Counted from the first letter of the stretch, positions 7,275 through 14,746 are shown. The stretch: DNA of 15,919 bases from CAIYMF01 sp943329595 (GCA_943329595.2 CALQEM020000058.1:1-15919); one strand, 5' to 3'. Made by a program: numbers and translations. The notes: generated from the letters alone by a model not told the origin.

Positions 7275-7295
7275 CCCACAACGTAGGAGCCCGTG

Positions 7296-8648
7296 ATGCT
7301 CAGCTACATTCCTCGCCCGGCACACCTCGCTGAGTCTCGCCGTCATCGTCGGCGCCTCGGTGTTGCCGCTGGTGCCACGGTGGCCCTGATCGCGAGTGTG
7401 CTCGGCACGGGCATTGCTGCCGCCGGCGAGTCGACCTCACCAACGACGTGTGTGGTCAAGGCCGGTACTGGCGCCGTGTCAGTGGGCGTAGCCGGGGACT
7501 CGACGGCCTTGGCCGCCGCTCTTGCCGATGAATCGATTCCCACGATCTACGTCGGTGGGATCTGCAAGGGCAACTTCACCATCAACAGGACTGTCAACGT
7601 CATCGGTGGGCTGCGCGCCAACGGATCCCTTAGTGAGAAGGGCACAGCGATCCTCGACGGCCAGGCCACCGATGCCGTTATCTCGGGGTATAACTCGACC
7701 GTGACCGTGAGCCTGTCTCGGCTCATCATCCGCAATGGCAACGGCTTCGACGGCGGCGGGATCCTCAATTACGGCAGCCTAACGCTTTCCCGTTCAACGG
7801 TCAGCGGCAACACCGCCGCTCGATACGGGGGCGGAATTGCCAACTTTGGCGGCAGCCTTACGCTGAACCACTCCACGGTGATCGGCAATACCGCCACCGA
7901 CGGCGGCGGCGGTGGGATCAACAACTACCTGGGCACCATCACGCTGATCAAATCGAAGGTCAGCGGCAACAGCGCCGCTGAGGGCGGCGGGATCAACAAC
8001 GCGACCGAAGGGACCGTGTCGCTGACTCACTCCACGATCAGCGGCAACACCGCCACCGACCCACGCGGTGGAGGTGGCGGCGGGATCCACAACTACATAG
8101 GCACCACGACGCTGATCAAATCGAAGGTCAGTCGCAACAGCACGGCCTCAGTCGGCGGCGGGATCAAGAACTCCTTCGGCACCATGACGCTGATCAAATC
8201 GAAGGTCAGTCGCAATAGTGCCGTCGCCGGAGGCGGGATCGTGAACTTCGGTGAGAGCGGCAACGTGACCCTGACCGATTCGACCGTCACCAGCAACACT
8301 GCCGCACCTGTCAGTTCCTCCCTTGGTGGACCTGCCGGTGGTGGTGGGATTTTGAACGGCGCCAGGGCCACCCTGACTCTGGATGGGCACACGAAGGTCA
8401 CCCGCAACACCGCCACAGACGGCGGCGGCGGCGGGATCTTGAACAACTCGGGTTTTTTCATTCCGGGCAGAGATGGGACTCTGACAACCACCGACTCGTG
8501 GAGGGGAACCACGTGCGGCAACACCCCGGATGACTTCAGGGCCGTCAAGAGCACTACCTACGCGGGTCAGACTGCTGCCCCCTGCTCCCCACACCGCAAG
8601 CCACACCCTTCTCGGCATGCATCAAGGATGCCGGGACCATCCGCGTAG
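7296..8648 (+). CDS. Secreted right-handed beta-helix repeat protein
   Basis: A 450-residue exported protein. A basic n-region and hydrophobic core (about 15-44) ending in IAAAG form a long signal peptide. Residues about 140-405 are a run of beta-helix rungs of the form S-x-V-S-G-N-x-A, GGGI-x-N, G-T-x-T-L, as in chlamydial polymorphic membrane-type and other parallel beta-helix surface proteins. Such proteins serve as adhesins or glycan-binding proteins; the role here is unknown and no catalytic site is evident. ATG 7296 is preferred over GTG 7293 because AGGAG (7285-7289) then sits 6 bases away. The C-terminus ends abruptly in a basic, low-complexity tail with no sorting signal, LPXTG or membrane anchor. 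An out-of-frame reading beyond 8576 looks more natural, so the end may be frameshifted. The gene is bracketed by two hairpin repeats. Confidence 0.87.
   Translation: MLSYIPRPAHLAESRRHRRRLGVAAGATVALIASVLGTGIAAAGESTSPTTCVVKAGTGAVSVGVAGDSTALAAALADESIPTIYVGGICKGNFTINRTVNVIGGLRANGSLSEKGTAILDGQATDAVISGYNSTVTVSLSRLIIRNGNGFDGGGILNYGSLTLSRSTVSGNTAARYGGGIANFGGSLTLNHSTVIGNTATDGGGGGINNYLGTITLIKSKVSGNSAAEGGGINNATEGTVSLTHSTISGNTATDPRGGGGGGIHNYIGTTTLIKSKVSRNSTASVGGGIKNSFGTMTLIKSKVSRNSAVAGGGIVNFGESGNVTLTDSTVTSNTAAPVSSSLGGPAGGGGILNGARATLTLDGHTKVTRNTATDGGGGGILNNSGFFIPGRDGTLTTTDSWRGTTCGNTPDDFRAVKSTTYAGQTAAPCSPHRKPHPSRHASRMPGPSA
7941..8209 (+). repeat. Three exact 23-bp repeats inside the beta-helix gene
   Basis: The same 23-bp segment, encoding TLIKSKVS, occurs at 7941-7963, 8109-8131 and 8187-8209. 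The second and third copies lie 78 bp (26 codons) apart, while the first and second are 168 bp (56 codons) apart. All spacings are multiples of three, so gain or loss of a unit would keep the frame. Identity at the DNA level, not only the protein level, points to recent duplication of rungs. Confidence 0.85.
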
Positions 8649-8700
8649 TTCACGGAGGCACTCCTGCGCAGGTCAGGGCCGCGGGCGCTCAACCACACCC

Positions 8701-8756
8701 GCGCTGGGCTTCTTTGGTCAAAAGATGCCCGTGACGGGCTTTTTTTGACCAAAGAT
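8701..8756 (+). terminator. Hairpin repeat element, copy 2 (also a terminator)
   Basis: The second copy of the 56-bp element at 7019-7074. Here the inner stem is perfect (GCCCG-TGA-CGGGC, 8727-8739) and is followed by seven Ts, a textbook intrinsic terminator for the beta-helix gene. The outer CTTTGGTCAAAA / TTTTGACCAAAG arms (12 bp) extend it. It sits between the convergent ends of the beta-helix gene (8648) and the GNAT gene (8810) and could work in both directions, since the reverse strand has ATCTTTT after the same stem. Confidence 0.8.
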
Positions 8757-8809
8757 GACCCGAACGGTCAGCGAAAGCCGTAGGCGGCTGCGTCACCAAC
8801 CTCGAGCGC

Positions 8810-10288
8810 TCAGGTGTCGAGGGCGGCGAACAGGGCCGCACGACGTCCGGCACGCCGACGCTGCTGTGCCCCGCGGTCACTGAGCTCGTGCACCTGGCCC
8901 AGAATCCCGCCGATGAGTTGAGCGATGTCGTCGTTGTAGTAGTGCCACGACGAGGTGTCGATCTCGGGATCGGCAATCCACTGCAGCACGAGCGCGTCGC
9001 CCGCCTCGCTGAACGACGGGATCATCACCGAGTAGGCAAGACCCAGCACCGTGAGCCCCTCGCCGAGCACCGCCAGTGCGGGGTCGTTGGCCGGCAGCCG
9101 CACGTGCACAACCTCCGCGCCCGACCGCCTCAGTGAGTCGAGGGCGGTGTCGACCACCTCGATGAGGTCGAGCCCGATCTGGCGCACATCAATTTCGCCA
9201 CGCTTGTTAAAGGAGTCGAGGGTGGTATCGAGCAAGGTTTCGTCGGGCGTATCGCCCATTCGGTGAACCTCGCCGAAGGAACGCGGCCAGTCGCAGTGCG
9301 CGAGCACCATGCGCACGAAGGGCTCGTAGGCTCGCGGAATCCAGAGCGTGGCCTCGGTCATCGGCTTGACCTCGATGTAGTGCACGGCGAGCGAACGACG
9401 GCCCGCCAGCATTCCGTCGGTGATGCCGACCTGCGCGACCGGAACCCCGTAGCTGAGATAGGCCCCCACAATGGCCCCGCCCGAGCGCAGCACCAACTCC
9501 TGCGTCGCGGTGTGAGTCAGCACCGGCTCGCCCACGCGGCCGACGATGTCGCTGTTGTTGAGGCGCTCAGTCACCCGCGCCTGCAACTGCGCTGCAATGC
9601 CTCGTCGCCGGAATCGCGGGTCGGTGAGGGCCAGCCCCGACTCGACCAGAGTGGGGGTCAAGAAGATCGCGCCCCAGTGGCCCACCACTTCGCCGTCAGC
9701 GGTCACCGCCACCTCGCCGACGCGGCGCCCCGACGTGATGGAGGCTGCGACGCGCTCGGGATAGTAGAGGTCGGGGTGAGGATAGGTCCAGCCGTAACTG
9801 CGGTAAATGCAGCGGGTGAGCGAGGCCGCATCGGCGGCGACCAGGGACCTCATGGTCACCTCCTCGGAACTCAGAGGAGTGTCGACGCCAAGCACCTCGA
9901 GGGAGCCGGAGTCGAGGGTGGCGCTGTGACTCGGCATCGCGAAGCGCATCTCGGTGACGTTGCCGGTTCCTTCGATAAAGGCGCGCGCCGAGGTCATGAC
10001 TCCCAGTTCGAGCAAGGGCTCAAGGGTGGGGGCCGGCCCGTTGAGAGGCTCACCGCGATCACGCACCTGCAGAATCACCTCGGTGCCATCGACCGACGAG
10101 CTGAGCTCGATGTGGGTGTCATCCTGACCGCCCCGCGAGCGCTCTCGGGCGTCGAGCCCCACGAGTTGAAGGACAAGGCCAGCCGCATCGCCATTGCCGT
10201 TGCGCGAGGCCACGGCGGCACGTGCGGCAGCAGCAAGCACTGCGATGCCCGGTTCGTCGGCGGACACGCGCAGATGTAGCACGACCAA
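8810..10288 (-). CDS. GNAT acetyltransferase with N-terminal degenerate ATPase-like domain
   Basis: A 492-residue protein of three parts. Residues 1-120 resemble the GHKL/RsbW-type ATPase fold of anti-sigma kinases (a VRDRGEPL stretch near 75-82 and ...GTGNVTEMRFAM near the end), but the usual Asn-containing N-box is not recognisable. Residues about 143-245 are a GNAT domain with the acetyl-CoA pyrophosphate motif RRRGIA (227-232). Residues about 250-492 form a second alpha/beta region with RLPANDPALAVLGEGLTVLG (397-416), like a degenerate C-terminal GNAT half. Acceptor substrate unknown. The start is TTG 10288, with GTG 10282 an in-frame alternative. Only three bases separate TTG 10288 from the stop of the upstream 4-TM gene, so the pair is an operon, probably translationally coupled. 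The GNAT call is firm; the ATPase-like reading is moderate. Confidence 0.82.
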   Translation of the reverse strand: MVVLHLRVSADEPGIAVLAAAARAAVASRNGNGDAAGLVLQLVGLDARERSRGGQDDTHIELSSSVDGTEVILQVRDRGEPLNGPAPTLEPLLELGVMTSARAFIEGTGNVTEMRFAMPSHSATLDSGSLEVLGVDTPLSSEEVTMRSLVAADAASLTRCIYRSYGWTYPHPDLYYPERVAASITSGRRVGEVAVTADGEVVGHWGAIFLTPTLVESGLALTDPRFRRRGIAAQLQARVTERLNNSDIVGRVGEPVLTHTATQELVLRSGGAIVGAYLSYGVPVAQVGITDGMLAGRRSLAVHYIEVKPMTEATLWIPRAYEPFVRMVLAHCDWPRSFGEVHRMGDTPDETLLDTTLDSFNKRGEIDVRQIGLDLIEVVDTALDSLRRSGAEVVHVRLPANDPALAVLGEGLTVLGLAYSVMIPSFSEAGDALVLQWIADPEIDTSSWHYYNDDIAQLIGGILGQVHELSDRGAQQRRRAGRRAALFAALDT

Positions 10289-10291
10289 AGG

Positions 10292-10801
10292 TTAGCGCCT
10301 CGACTCGGCGCCCGCGCCGGGGTGTCTCGAATTGAGATCCTCAATCACTCCTGCGGGTGGGTCTTCACTCGTGATGGCGCGCGAGATCGCCCACGTCAGC
10401 ACCCCGCCCACCAGCAGGTGAAGCACGATCAGGGACACGCGAGTGGAGGTTGCCACACTCGCCGGTTGCATCAGCGGCACGGCGCAACTGGCCAGGGTGA
10501 GAGCCGTCAGCGATAGCGCCGCGATTCGCGGGCCGTTAGTGAGGGTACGAAAGGTTCCTGCCAGCAGGCCACCAAGAAAGCCTGCCGCGATGGGCACCAG
10601 CATGACCTGCCACGTGCCCACCAGTGTCAGCGAAGTATCGCCGCCGACCGCCACCTCGAAGGGCACCCCCACCAACCTCAGTACCCAGTACACGATCAGC
10701 GTGGGAACCATCACCAGCACCCCACACACCACGCCGCTGATGAGAATGCGGCCGTAGGGCGCCGGCCGTGACACCACCGAGGAGGTCGCCTGTGCACTCA
10801 C
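10292..10801 (-). CDS. Small four-TM membrane protein
   Basis: A 169-residue protein with four hydrophobic segments at about 17-42, 62-82, 92-111 and 121-142, a short polar N-terminus and a charged C-terminal tail. It looks like the small actinobacterial four-helix membrane proteins grouped as DUF6069, but I cannot confirm that from memory and assign no function. Start GTG at 10801-10799; only a weak GAGAG-type ribosome site precedes it. It is the first gene of the operon with the GNAT-family gene, which suggests the two products act together at the membrane. It is divergent from the acyl-CoA dehydrogenase gene, with which it shares an 84-bp promoter region containing two operator-like repeats. 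Confidence 0.8.
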   Translation of the reverse strand: MSAQATSSVVSRPAPYGRILISGVVCGVLVMVPTLIVYWVLRLVGVPFEVAVGGDTSLTLVGTWQVMLVPIAAGFLGGLLAGTFRTLTNGPRIAALSLTALTLASCAVPLMQPASVATSTRVSLIVLHLLVGGVLTWAISRAITSEDPPAGVIEDLNSRHPGAGAESRR

Positions 10802-10818
10802 GCTCTCAGCCTAGGGGG

Positions 10819-10847
10819 TTGCCAAAGTTACTGGTGAGTAGAACAAT
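10819..10847 (+). promoter_or_regulatory. Candidate promoter of the acyl-CoA dehydrogenase gene
   Basis: TTGCCA (10819-10824, five of six matches to the -35 consensus) is followed 17 bases later by AACAAT (10842-10847, four of six matches to the -10). A start of transcription near 10854 would give a short leader before AAGGAG (10875-10880) and ATG 10886. Operator-like site 1 fills the spacer and site 2 covers the start point. Confidence 0.45.
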
Positions 10848-10867
10848 AGATGTTACCGGGGAGTAAC
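10827..10867. promoter_or_regulatory. Tandem operator-like sites (TetR/FadR-type candidate)
   Basis: GTTACTGGTGAGTAGA (10827-10842) and GTTACCGGGGAGTAAC (10852-10867) are two copies of one motif 25 bp apart. The second is a clean inverted repeat GTTAC-N6-GTAAC; the first keeps the left arm and most of the right. Partial palindromes of this kind near acyl-CoA dehydrogenase genes are typical targets of TetR-family acyl-CoA-responsive repressors in actinobacteria. The regulator itself is not in the window. The sites could also control the divergent 4-TM/GNAT operon. Confidence 0.55.
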
Positions 10868-10885
10868 TAGATCGAAGGAGCAGTC

Positions 10886-12721
10886 ATGGGCCACTACAAG
10901 AGCAACCTGCGCGACCTCGAGTTCAACCTCTTTGAGGTGTTTCGCGTTCAGGACGGCCTCGGTCAGGGCGCCTTCGCCGACATGGATGTCGACACCGTTC
11001 ACAGCATTCTGAACGAGGTCGAGAACCTCTCCACCGGGGTGCTTGCCGACTCGTACGCCTCGGCCGACCGCAACCCGCCGGTCTACGACCCCGCCACCTT
11101 CTCCGTGACCATGCCCGCGGAGTTCACGAAGTCATTCCGGGCGCTCATGGACAGCGGCTTCTGGAACCTCGACCTGCCCGTGCACCTCGGCGGAGTCGGC
11201 TGCCCGAGCAGTGTGCGCTGGGCCTGCGCCGAGATGCTCAACGGCAGTAACCCGGCGGCCTTCATGTACATGTCGGGCCCCGGGTTCGCGTCGAGCCTCG
11301 ACCATCTCGGTAATGAAGTGCAGAAGCACATCGCCACGATCATGATCGAGCGCCAGTGGGGCGCCACCATGGTGCTGACCGAGCCCGACGCTGGCTCCGA
11401 CGTGGGTTCTGGCCGCACCAAGGCCCTCGACAATGGCGATGGCACCTGGCGCATCGAGGGAGTCAAGCGCTTCATCTCCAGCGCCGAGCACGACATGGCC
11501 GAGAACATCATTCACCTGGTGCTCGCCCGACCCGAGGGTGCTGGCCCAGGCACCAAGGGCCTATCGATGTTTATGGTGCCCAAGTTTCACTTCGACTTTC
11601 AGACCGGCGAACTCGGCGAGCGCAACGGGGTTTACGCCACCAACGTCGAGAAGAAGATGGGTCTCAAGGCGTCCACCACCTGCGAGCTCACCTTCAGCGA
11701 CAAGGAGCCTGCCCTCGGATGGCTCGTCGGCGACGCCCACGAGGGCATCGCCCAGATGTTCTTGATCATTGAGTACGCGCGCATGATGGTGGGCACCAAG
11801 GCGATCTCGATGCTGTCGACCGGCTACCTCAATGCCCTCGAGTACGCCAAGAGCCGGGTACAGGGCGCCGACCTCACTCAGATGCTCGACAAGGCAGCCC
11901 CGCGCGTGACCATCACGCACCACCCCGATGTGCGACGCAGTCTCATGCTGCAAAAGTCCTACGCCGAGGGCCTGCGCGCGCTAGTGCAGTACACCGCCAC
12001 ATGGCAGGACAGGGTGATGCTCGCCCGCGGCGGCGATACCACCATCGACCTCGACCTCGCCGAGCGCATGAACGACCTGCTGCTGCCCATCGTCAAGGGC
12101 GTCGGATCCGAGCGTGCCTACGAGGTTCTCGCGCAGTCGCTGCAGACGTTCGGCGGCAGTGGCTACCTTCAGGACTACCCCATCGAGCAGTACGTGCGCG
12201 ATGCCAAGATCGACACCCTCTACGAGGGCACCACTGCCATTCAGGGTCTCGACTTCTTCTTCCGCAAGATGATCCGCGACCAGTTCAAGGCCGTGTTCAC
12301 CCTCGCGGCCGAGATCACCGAGACGGTCAAGGGCGACGGCGGCGGCGGCCAGCTGTCGGTCGAGCGCGAGCTGCTGGGCAAGGGCCTCGAGGAAGTGCAG
12401 GCCATGATCGGCAAGCTCGGCGAGTGGGCCATGGCCTCTCAAACCGACGTGCGCGAGCTTTACCGAGTGGGCCTCAACACCACCCGGCTGCTGATGTCGG
12501 TGGGCGACCTCACACTGGCCTGGCTGCTGGTGCGTCAGGCCGAGGTTGCGTTGGCCGCGCTCGAGGCCGGACCCTCCGACCGCGACCGCGCCTTTTACGA
12601 GGGCAAGGTCGCATCGGCTGCCTGGTTCACGCGCAACCGCCTGCCGCTGCTCTCGGCCGAGCGCGCGGTGCTCGAGTCGACCGACCTGTCAATCATGGAA
12701 CTCGACGAGGCGGCGTTCTAA
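10886..12721 (+). CDS. fadE5: FadE5-type acyl-CoA dehydrogenase
   Basis: A flavoprotein that introduces the trans-2 double bond in acyl-CoA, the first step of beta-oxidation, in the cytosol. At 611 residues it has the length I recall for mycobacterial FadE5, and its N-terminus (MGHYKSNLRDLEFNLFEVF) closely follows that protein. The catalytic base is E447 in TLYEGTTAIQG, the position known for FadE5. The FAD/substrate motif TEPDAGSDVG (165-174), the middle beta domain (about 160-280) and a long C-terminal helical extension (from about 465) typical of this 600-residue class are all present. ATG 10886 is preceded by AAGGAG at 5 bases. The gene stands alone and is probably repressor-controlled through the sites at 10827-10867. 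Chain-length specificity cannot be read here; FadE5 is known for broad specificity. Confidence 0.94.
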   Translation: MGHYKSNLRDLEFNLFEVFRVQDGLGQGAFADMDVDTVHSILNEVENLSTGVLADSYASADRNPPVYDPATFSVTMPAEFTKSFRALMDSGFWNLDLPVHLGGVGCPSSVRWACAEMLNGSNPAAFMYMSGPGFASSLDHLGNEVQKHIATIMIERQWGATMVLTEPDAGSDVGSGRTKALDNGDGTWRIEGVKRFISSAEHDMAENIIHLVLARPEGAGPGTKGLSMFMVPKFHFDFQTGELGERNGVYATNVEKKMGLKASTTCELTFSDKEPALGWLVGDAHEGIAQMFLIIEYARMMVGTKAISMLSTGYLNALEYAKSRVQGADLTQMLDKAAPRVTITHHPDVRRSLMLQKSYAEGLRALVQYTATWQDRVMLARGGDTTIDLDLAERMNDLLLPIVKGVGSERAYEVLAQSLQTFGGSGYLQDYPIEQYVRDAKIDTLYEGTTAIQGLDFFFRKMIRDQFKAVFTLAAEITETVKGDGGGGQLSVERELLGKGLEEVQAMIGKLGEWAMASQTDVRELYRVGLNTTRLLMSVGDLTLAWLLVRQAEVALAALEAGPSDRDRAFYEGKVASAAWFTRNRLPLLSAERAVLESTDLSIMELDEAAF

Positions 12722-12855
12722 GCATCGATCAGCGGGGCACACTCGACTGACGTGCAGTTACTTCCGGCTGGTGCGCCCGCTTTCGTGTGATACTCGGCTG
12801 ACTCAAGCCTTGCGGTGGATGCGGCAATGCTGGCGCTTTCCGGAGGGAGCGGTCG

Positions 12856-14631
12856 ATGTCTGAGCAGGAGGCCACGCCCAAGGCGCGGGGCTCACTCAAC
12901 GAGTCGCAACGTGCCGAGCTAGCACTCTTCGGTCTCGACCTCTCGGCAGCGTCGCGTCGCGGCGGTTCCGCCTCTCGCAATCGGCCATCGGCTGCCGACT
13001 GGGTCACCCTCGACGAGACTCAGCTCAGCACGTTGGCGCCGTTCGGCAGCGAGCGTACGTTCGAGGTGGGCGACGTCTTCTTCCGTGCGGGCGATACGAG
13101 CCAAGACTTTGTGGTGGTGCTGCAGGGCAGCGTCAACGTTTCGGTGCACGACGACACCACTGACACCAGCGTGGGGCGGCATGAGAGCGGCCAGTTCCTC
13201 GGTGAGTTGGGAATGCTGCTGGGTCAGCGGCCCCTCGTGTCCGCTGTCGCCACCACGTCGGGGCGTGCCCTCGTCATCAGTCCCGAGTCATTTAGCCAAC
13301 TGATGCACACCCTGGTCGACCTGTCAGACATCATCTTCCGCGAGTTCGTGGCCCGGCGGGCGGTTCTCACCGCAGCGTCCGCGCCCACGTCGGTGCGCAT
13401 CATCGGAGAGAGCGGCAGTGCTTTGTCGATGGCACTCCGCGCCTACGCGGTGCGCTCACAGGTACCGCACACCTGGGTCGACATCACCACGGTCAGCGAT
13501 GCCGCGGCCCTGCTCGAGCGAATCGGTGTGGCGCTGGACGACCTCCCAGTGGTCATCACTCCCAGCGATGTGCTGCGCCGTCCCACGACTGGCCAGCTCG
13601 CCGCGAGCCTCGGCGTAGCGCACGATGAAATGCCTGATCTGGTGCACGACCTCATCATCATCGGCGCAGGACCCGCAGGCCTGGGGGCAGCTGTTGGCGG
13701 CGCTTCCGAGGGACTCGACACCCTGGTGCTCGAGGCAGTCGGAGTAGGTGGCCAGGCCGGTGCCAGTTCGCGCATCGAGAACTACGTCGGCTTTCCTAAT
13801 GGTGTGCGCGGGGCCGACCTTGTCGCCGCTGCCACGACGCAGGCTATGCGCCTCGGCGCCCGCATCGATGCTCCCGTGCAGGTGGTGGCACTGCGCAGTG
13901 ACGGTGGCCAGCAGATCGTTGAGCTCAGCGACCACAGCGAGATCCGTAGTCGTTGCATCATCATCGCGACGGGAGCCACCTTCCGCCGACTCGACGTCGA
14001 TGATTTCGACCGCTTCGAGGGCGTTGGTGTGTACTACGCCACCACCGAACTGGAGTCACAGGCCTGCCGAGGCGCGGAGGTGATCGTCGTGGGTGGGGGC
14101 AACTCAGCCGGACAGGCGGCACTGCATATGGCCCAGCAAGGCTGTCCGGTGTCGCTGGTCATCCGGCGCGGACACCTTGGCGAGACGATGTCTCAGTACC
14201 TCGTGAGCCGAATCGAGTCTGATGCGCGCATCAGCATCCTGTTTCACACCGAGGTGCGAGAGCTACACGGGGAGCGGGTGCTCGAGGAGGTCACCCTCGA
14301 GCAGACCGAGAGGGGCGAGTCGAGGCGGGTTCCATGCAGCGGGCTCTTCCTGTTTATTGGCGCCATGGCCGCCACCGACTGGCTCGGCGACACGCTGGCC
14401 CTCGACCGCAAGGGCTTCATCCTGACCCACCGCTCGCTGCCCCCCGAGGTGCTCGCACAGGGCGCCTTCGGAGGGCGTGAGCCTCTGCCGTTCGAGACCT
14501 CGTCGCCTGGGGTCTTCGCGATTGGCGACGTACGCAGCGGCACCCAAAAGCGTGTTGCGGCGGCCGTGGGCGAGGGCTCGTCGGTGGTGCGCTCGGTGTT
14601 CGAGTTCATCGCCCTTCAGGCGAGGGTCTGA
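12856..14631 (+). CDS. cNMP-domain / thioredoxin-reductase-like FAD oxidoreductase lacking the redox cysteines
   Basis: A 591-residue cytosolic flavoprotein with three parts. Residues about 55-165 are a cyclic-nucleotide-binding (Crp/PKA-type) domain with LGELGMLLGQ at 115-124, but the arginine that holds the nucleotide phosphate in Crp aligns with L127. Residues about 178-258 are a thioredoxin/glutaredoxin-like fold without a CxxC. Residues 263-591 are a thioredoxin-reductase fold: FAD motif GAGPAG (270-275), NAD(P)H motif VVGGGNSAG (411-419) with a following VIRR, and FAIGDVRSG (554-562). Where thioredoxin reductase has CATC the protein reads YATT (394-397), so it cannot reduce thioredoxin in the usual way. 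Similar three-part proteins are often annotated as fused thioredoxin reductases. Start ATG 12856 has GGAGGGA at 12842-12848. It appears monocistronic, with a hairpin downstream. Confidence 0.9.
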   Translation: MSEQEATPKARGSLNESQRAELALFGLDLSAASRRGGSASRNRPSAADWVTLDETQLSTLAPFGSERTFEVGDVFFRAGDTSQDFVVVLQGSVNVSVHDDTTDTSVGRHESGQFLGELGMLLGQRPLVSAVATTSGRALVISPESFSQLMHTLVDLSDIIFREFVARRAVLTAASAPTSVRIIGESGSALSMALRAYAVRSQVPHTWVDITTVSDAAALLERIGVALDDLPVVITPSDVLRRPTTGQLAASLGVAHDEMPDLVHDLIIIGAGPAGLGAAVGGASEGLDTLVLEAVGVGGQAGASSRIENYVGFPNGVRGADLVAAATTQAMRLGARIDAPVQVVALRSDGGQQIVELSDHSEIRSRCIIIATGATFRRLDVDDFDRFEGVGVYYATTELESQACRGAEVIVVGGGNSAGQAALHMAQQGCPVSLVIRRGHLGETMSQYLVSRIESDARISILFHTEVRELHGERVLEEVTLEQTERGESRRVPCSGLFLFIGAMAATDWLGDTLALDRKGFILTHRSLPPEVLAQGAFGGREPLPFETSSPGVFAIGDVRSGTQKRVAAAVGEGSSVVRSVFEFIALQARV

Positions 14632-14640
14632 GCTCACACG

Positions 14641-14667
14641 CGCGACTAGGGTTTTCCCTAGGTCGCG
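14641..14667 (+). terminator. Hairpin after the flavoprotein gene
   Basis: CGCGAC-TAGGG (14641-14651) pairs with CCCTA-G-GTCGCG (14656-14667), giving an 11-bp stem with one bulged G and a TTTT loop, nine bases after the stop codon. No T-run follows on the plus strand, so it may be a weak or Rho-assisted terminator. Confidence 0.55.
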
Positions 14668-14746
14668 GTTGCGCATTCCGCACCGACACCGCAGGATCGA
14701 GGCCACACCGTCGCATGGCGATGTCGTACACCTGTGGGAGCCGTCA

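Larger units (their letters stand above)
6994..7295. other. Divergent spacer between sulfotransferase and beta-helix genes
   Basis: These 302 bases must hold the promoters of both divergent genes. They contain hairpin element copy 1 (7019-7074), a small hairpin TGCTGA (7150-7155) / TCAGCA (7164-7169), and a good -35-like TTGACT at 7226-7231 without a convincing -10 partner. Near the beta-helix start there are alternating CCAG/CTGG segments (7234-7274) and a ribosome site AGGAG at 7285-7289. No small gene is supported. Confidence 0.6.

Noticed and set aside
7760..8450. Regularly spaced repeats suggestive of a CRISPR-like or tandem array
   Set aside because: They are in-frame beta-helix rungs of a protein-coding gene, with diverged copies and no constant spacer length.
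5132..8756. Search for a duplicated tRNA 3' end (att site) marking an integrated element
   Set aside because: No second copy of the T-arm/acceptor sequence was found, and no integrase gene is present.
9263..10279. 338-codon plus-strand frame opposite the GNAT gene
   Set aside because: The minus strand holds the acetyl-CoA motif and a tight operon junction; the plus-strand reading is a His/Gly/Arg-rich shadow.
12741..12802. Near-repeat ACTCGACTGAC / ACTCGGCTGAC before the flavoprotein gene
   Set aside because: Only 11 bases with one mismatch, 51 bp apart and no dyad symmetry; could easily be chance.
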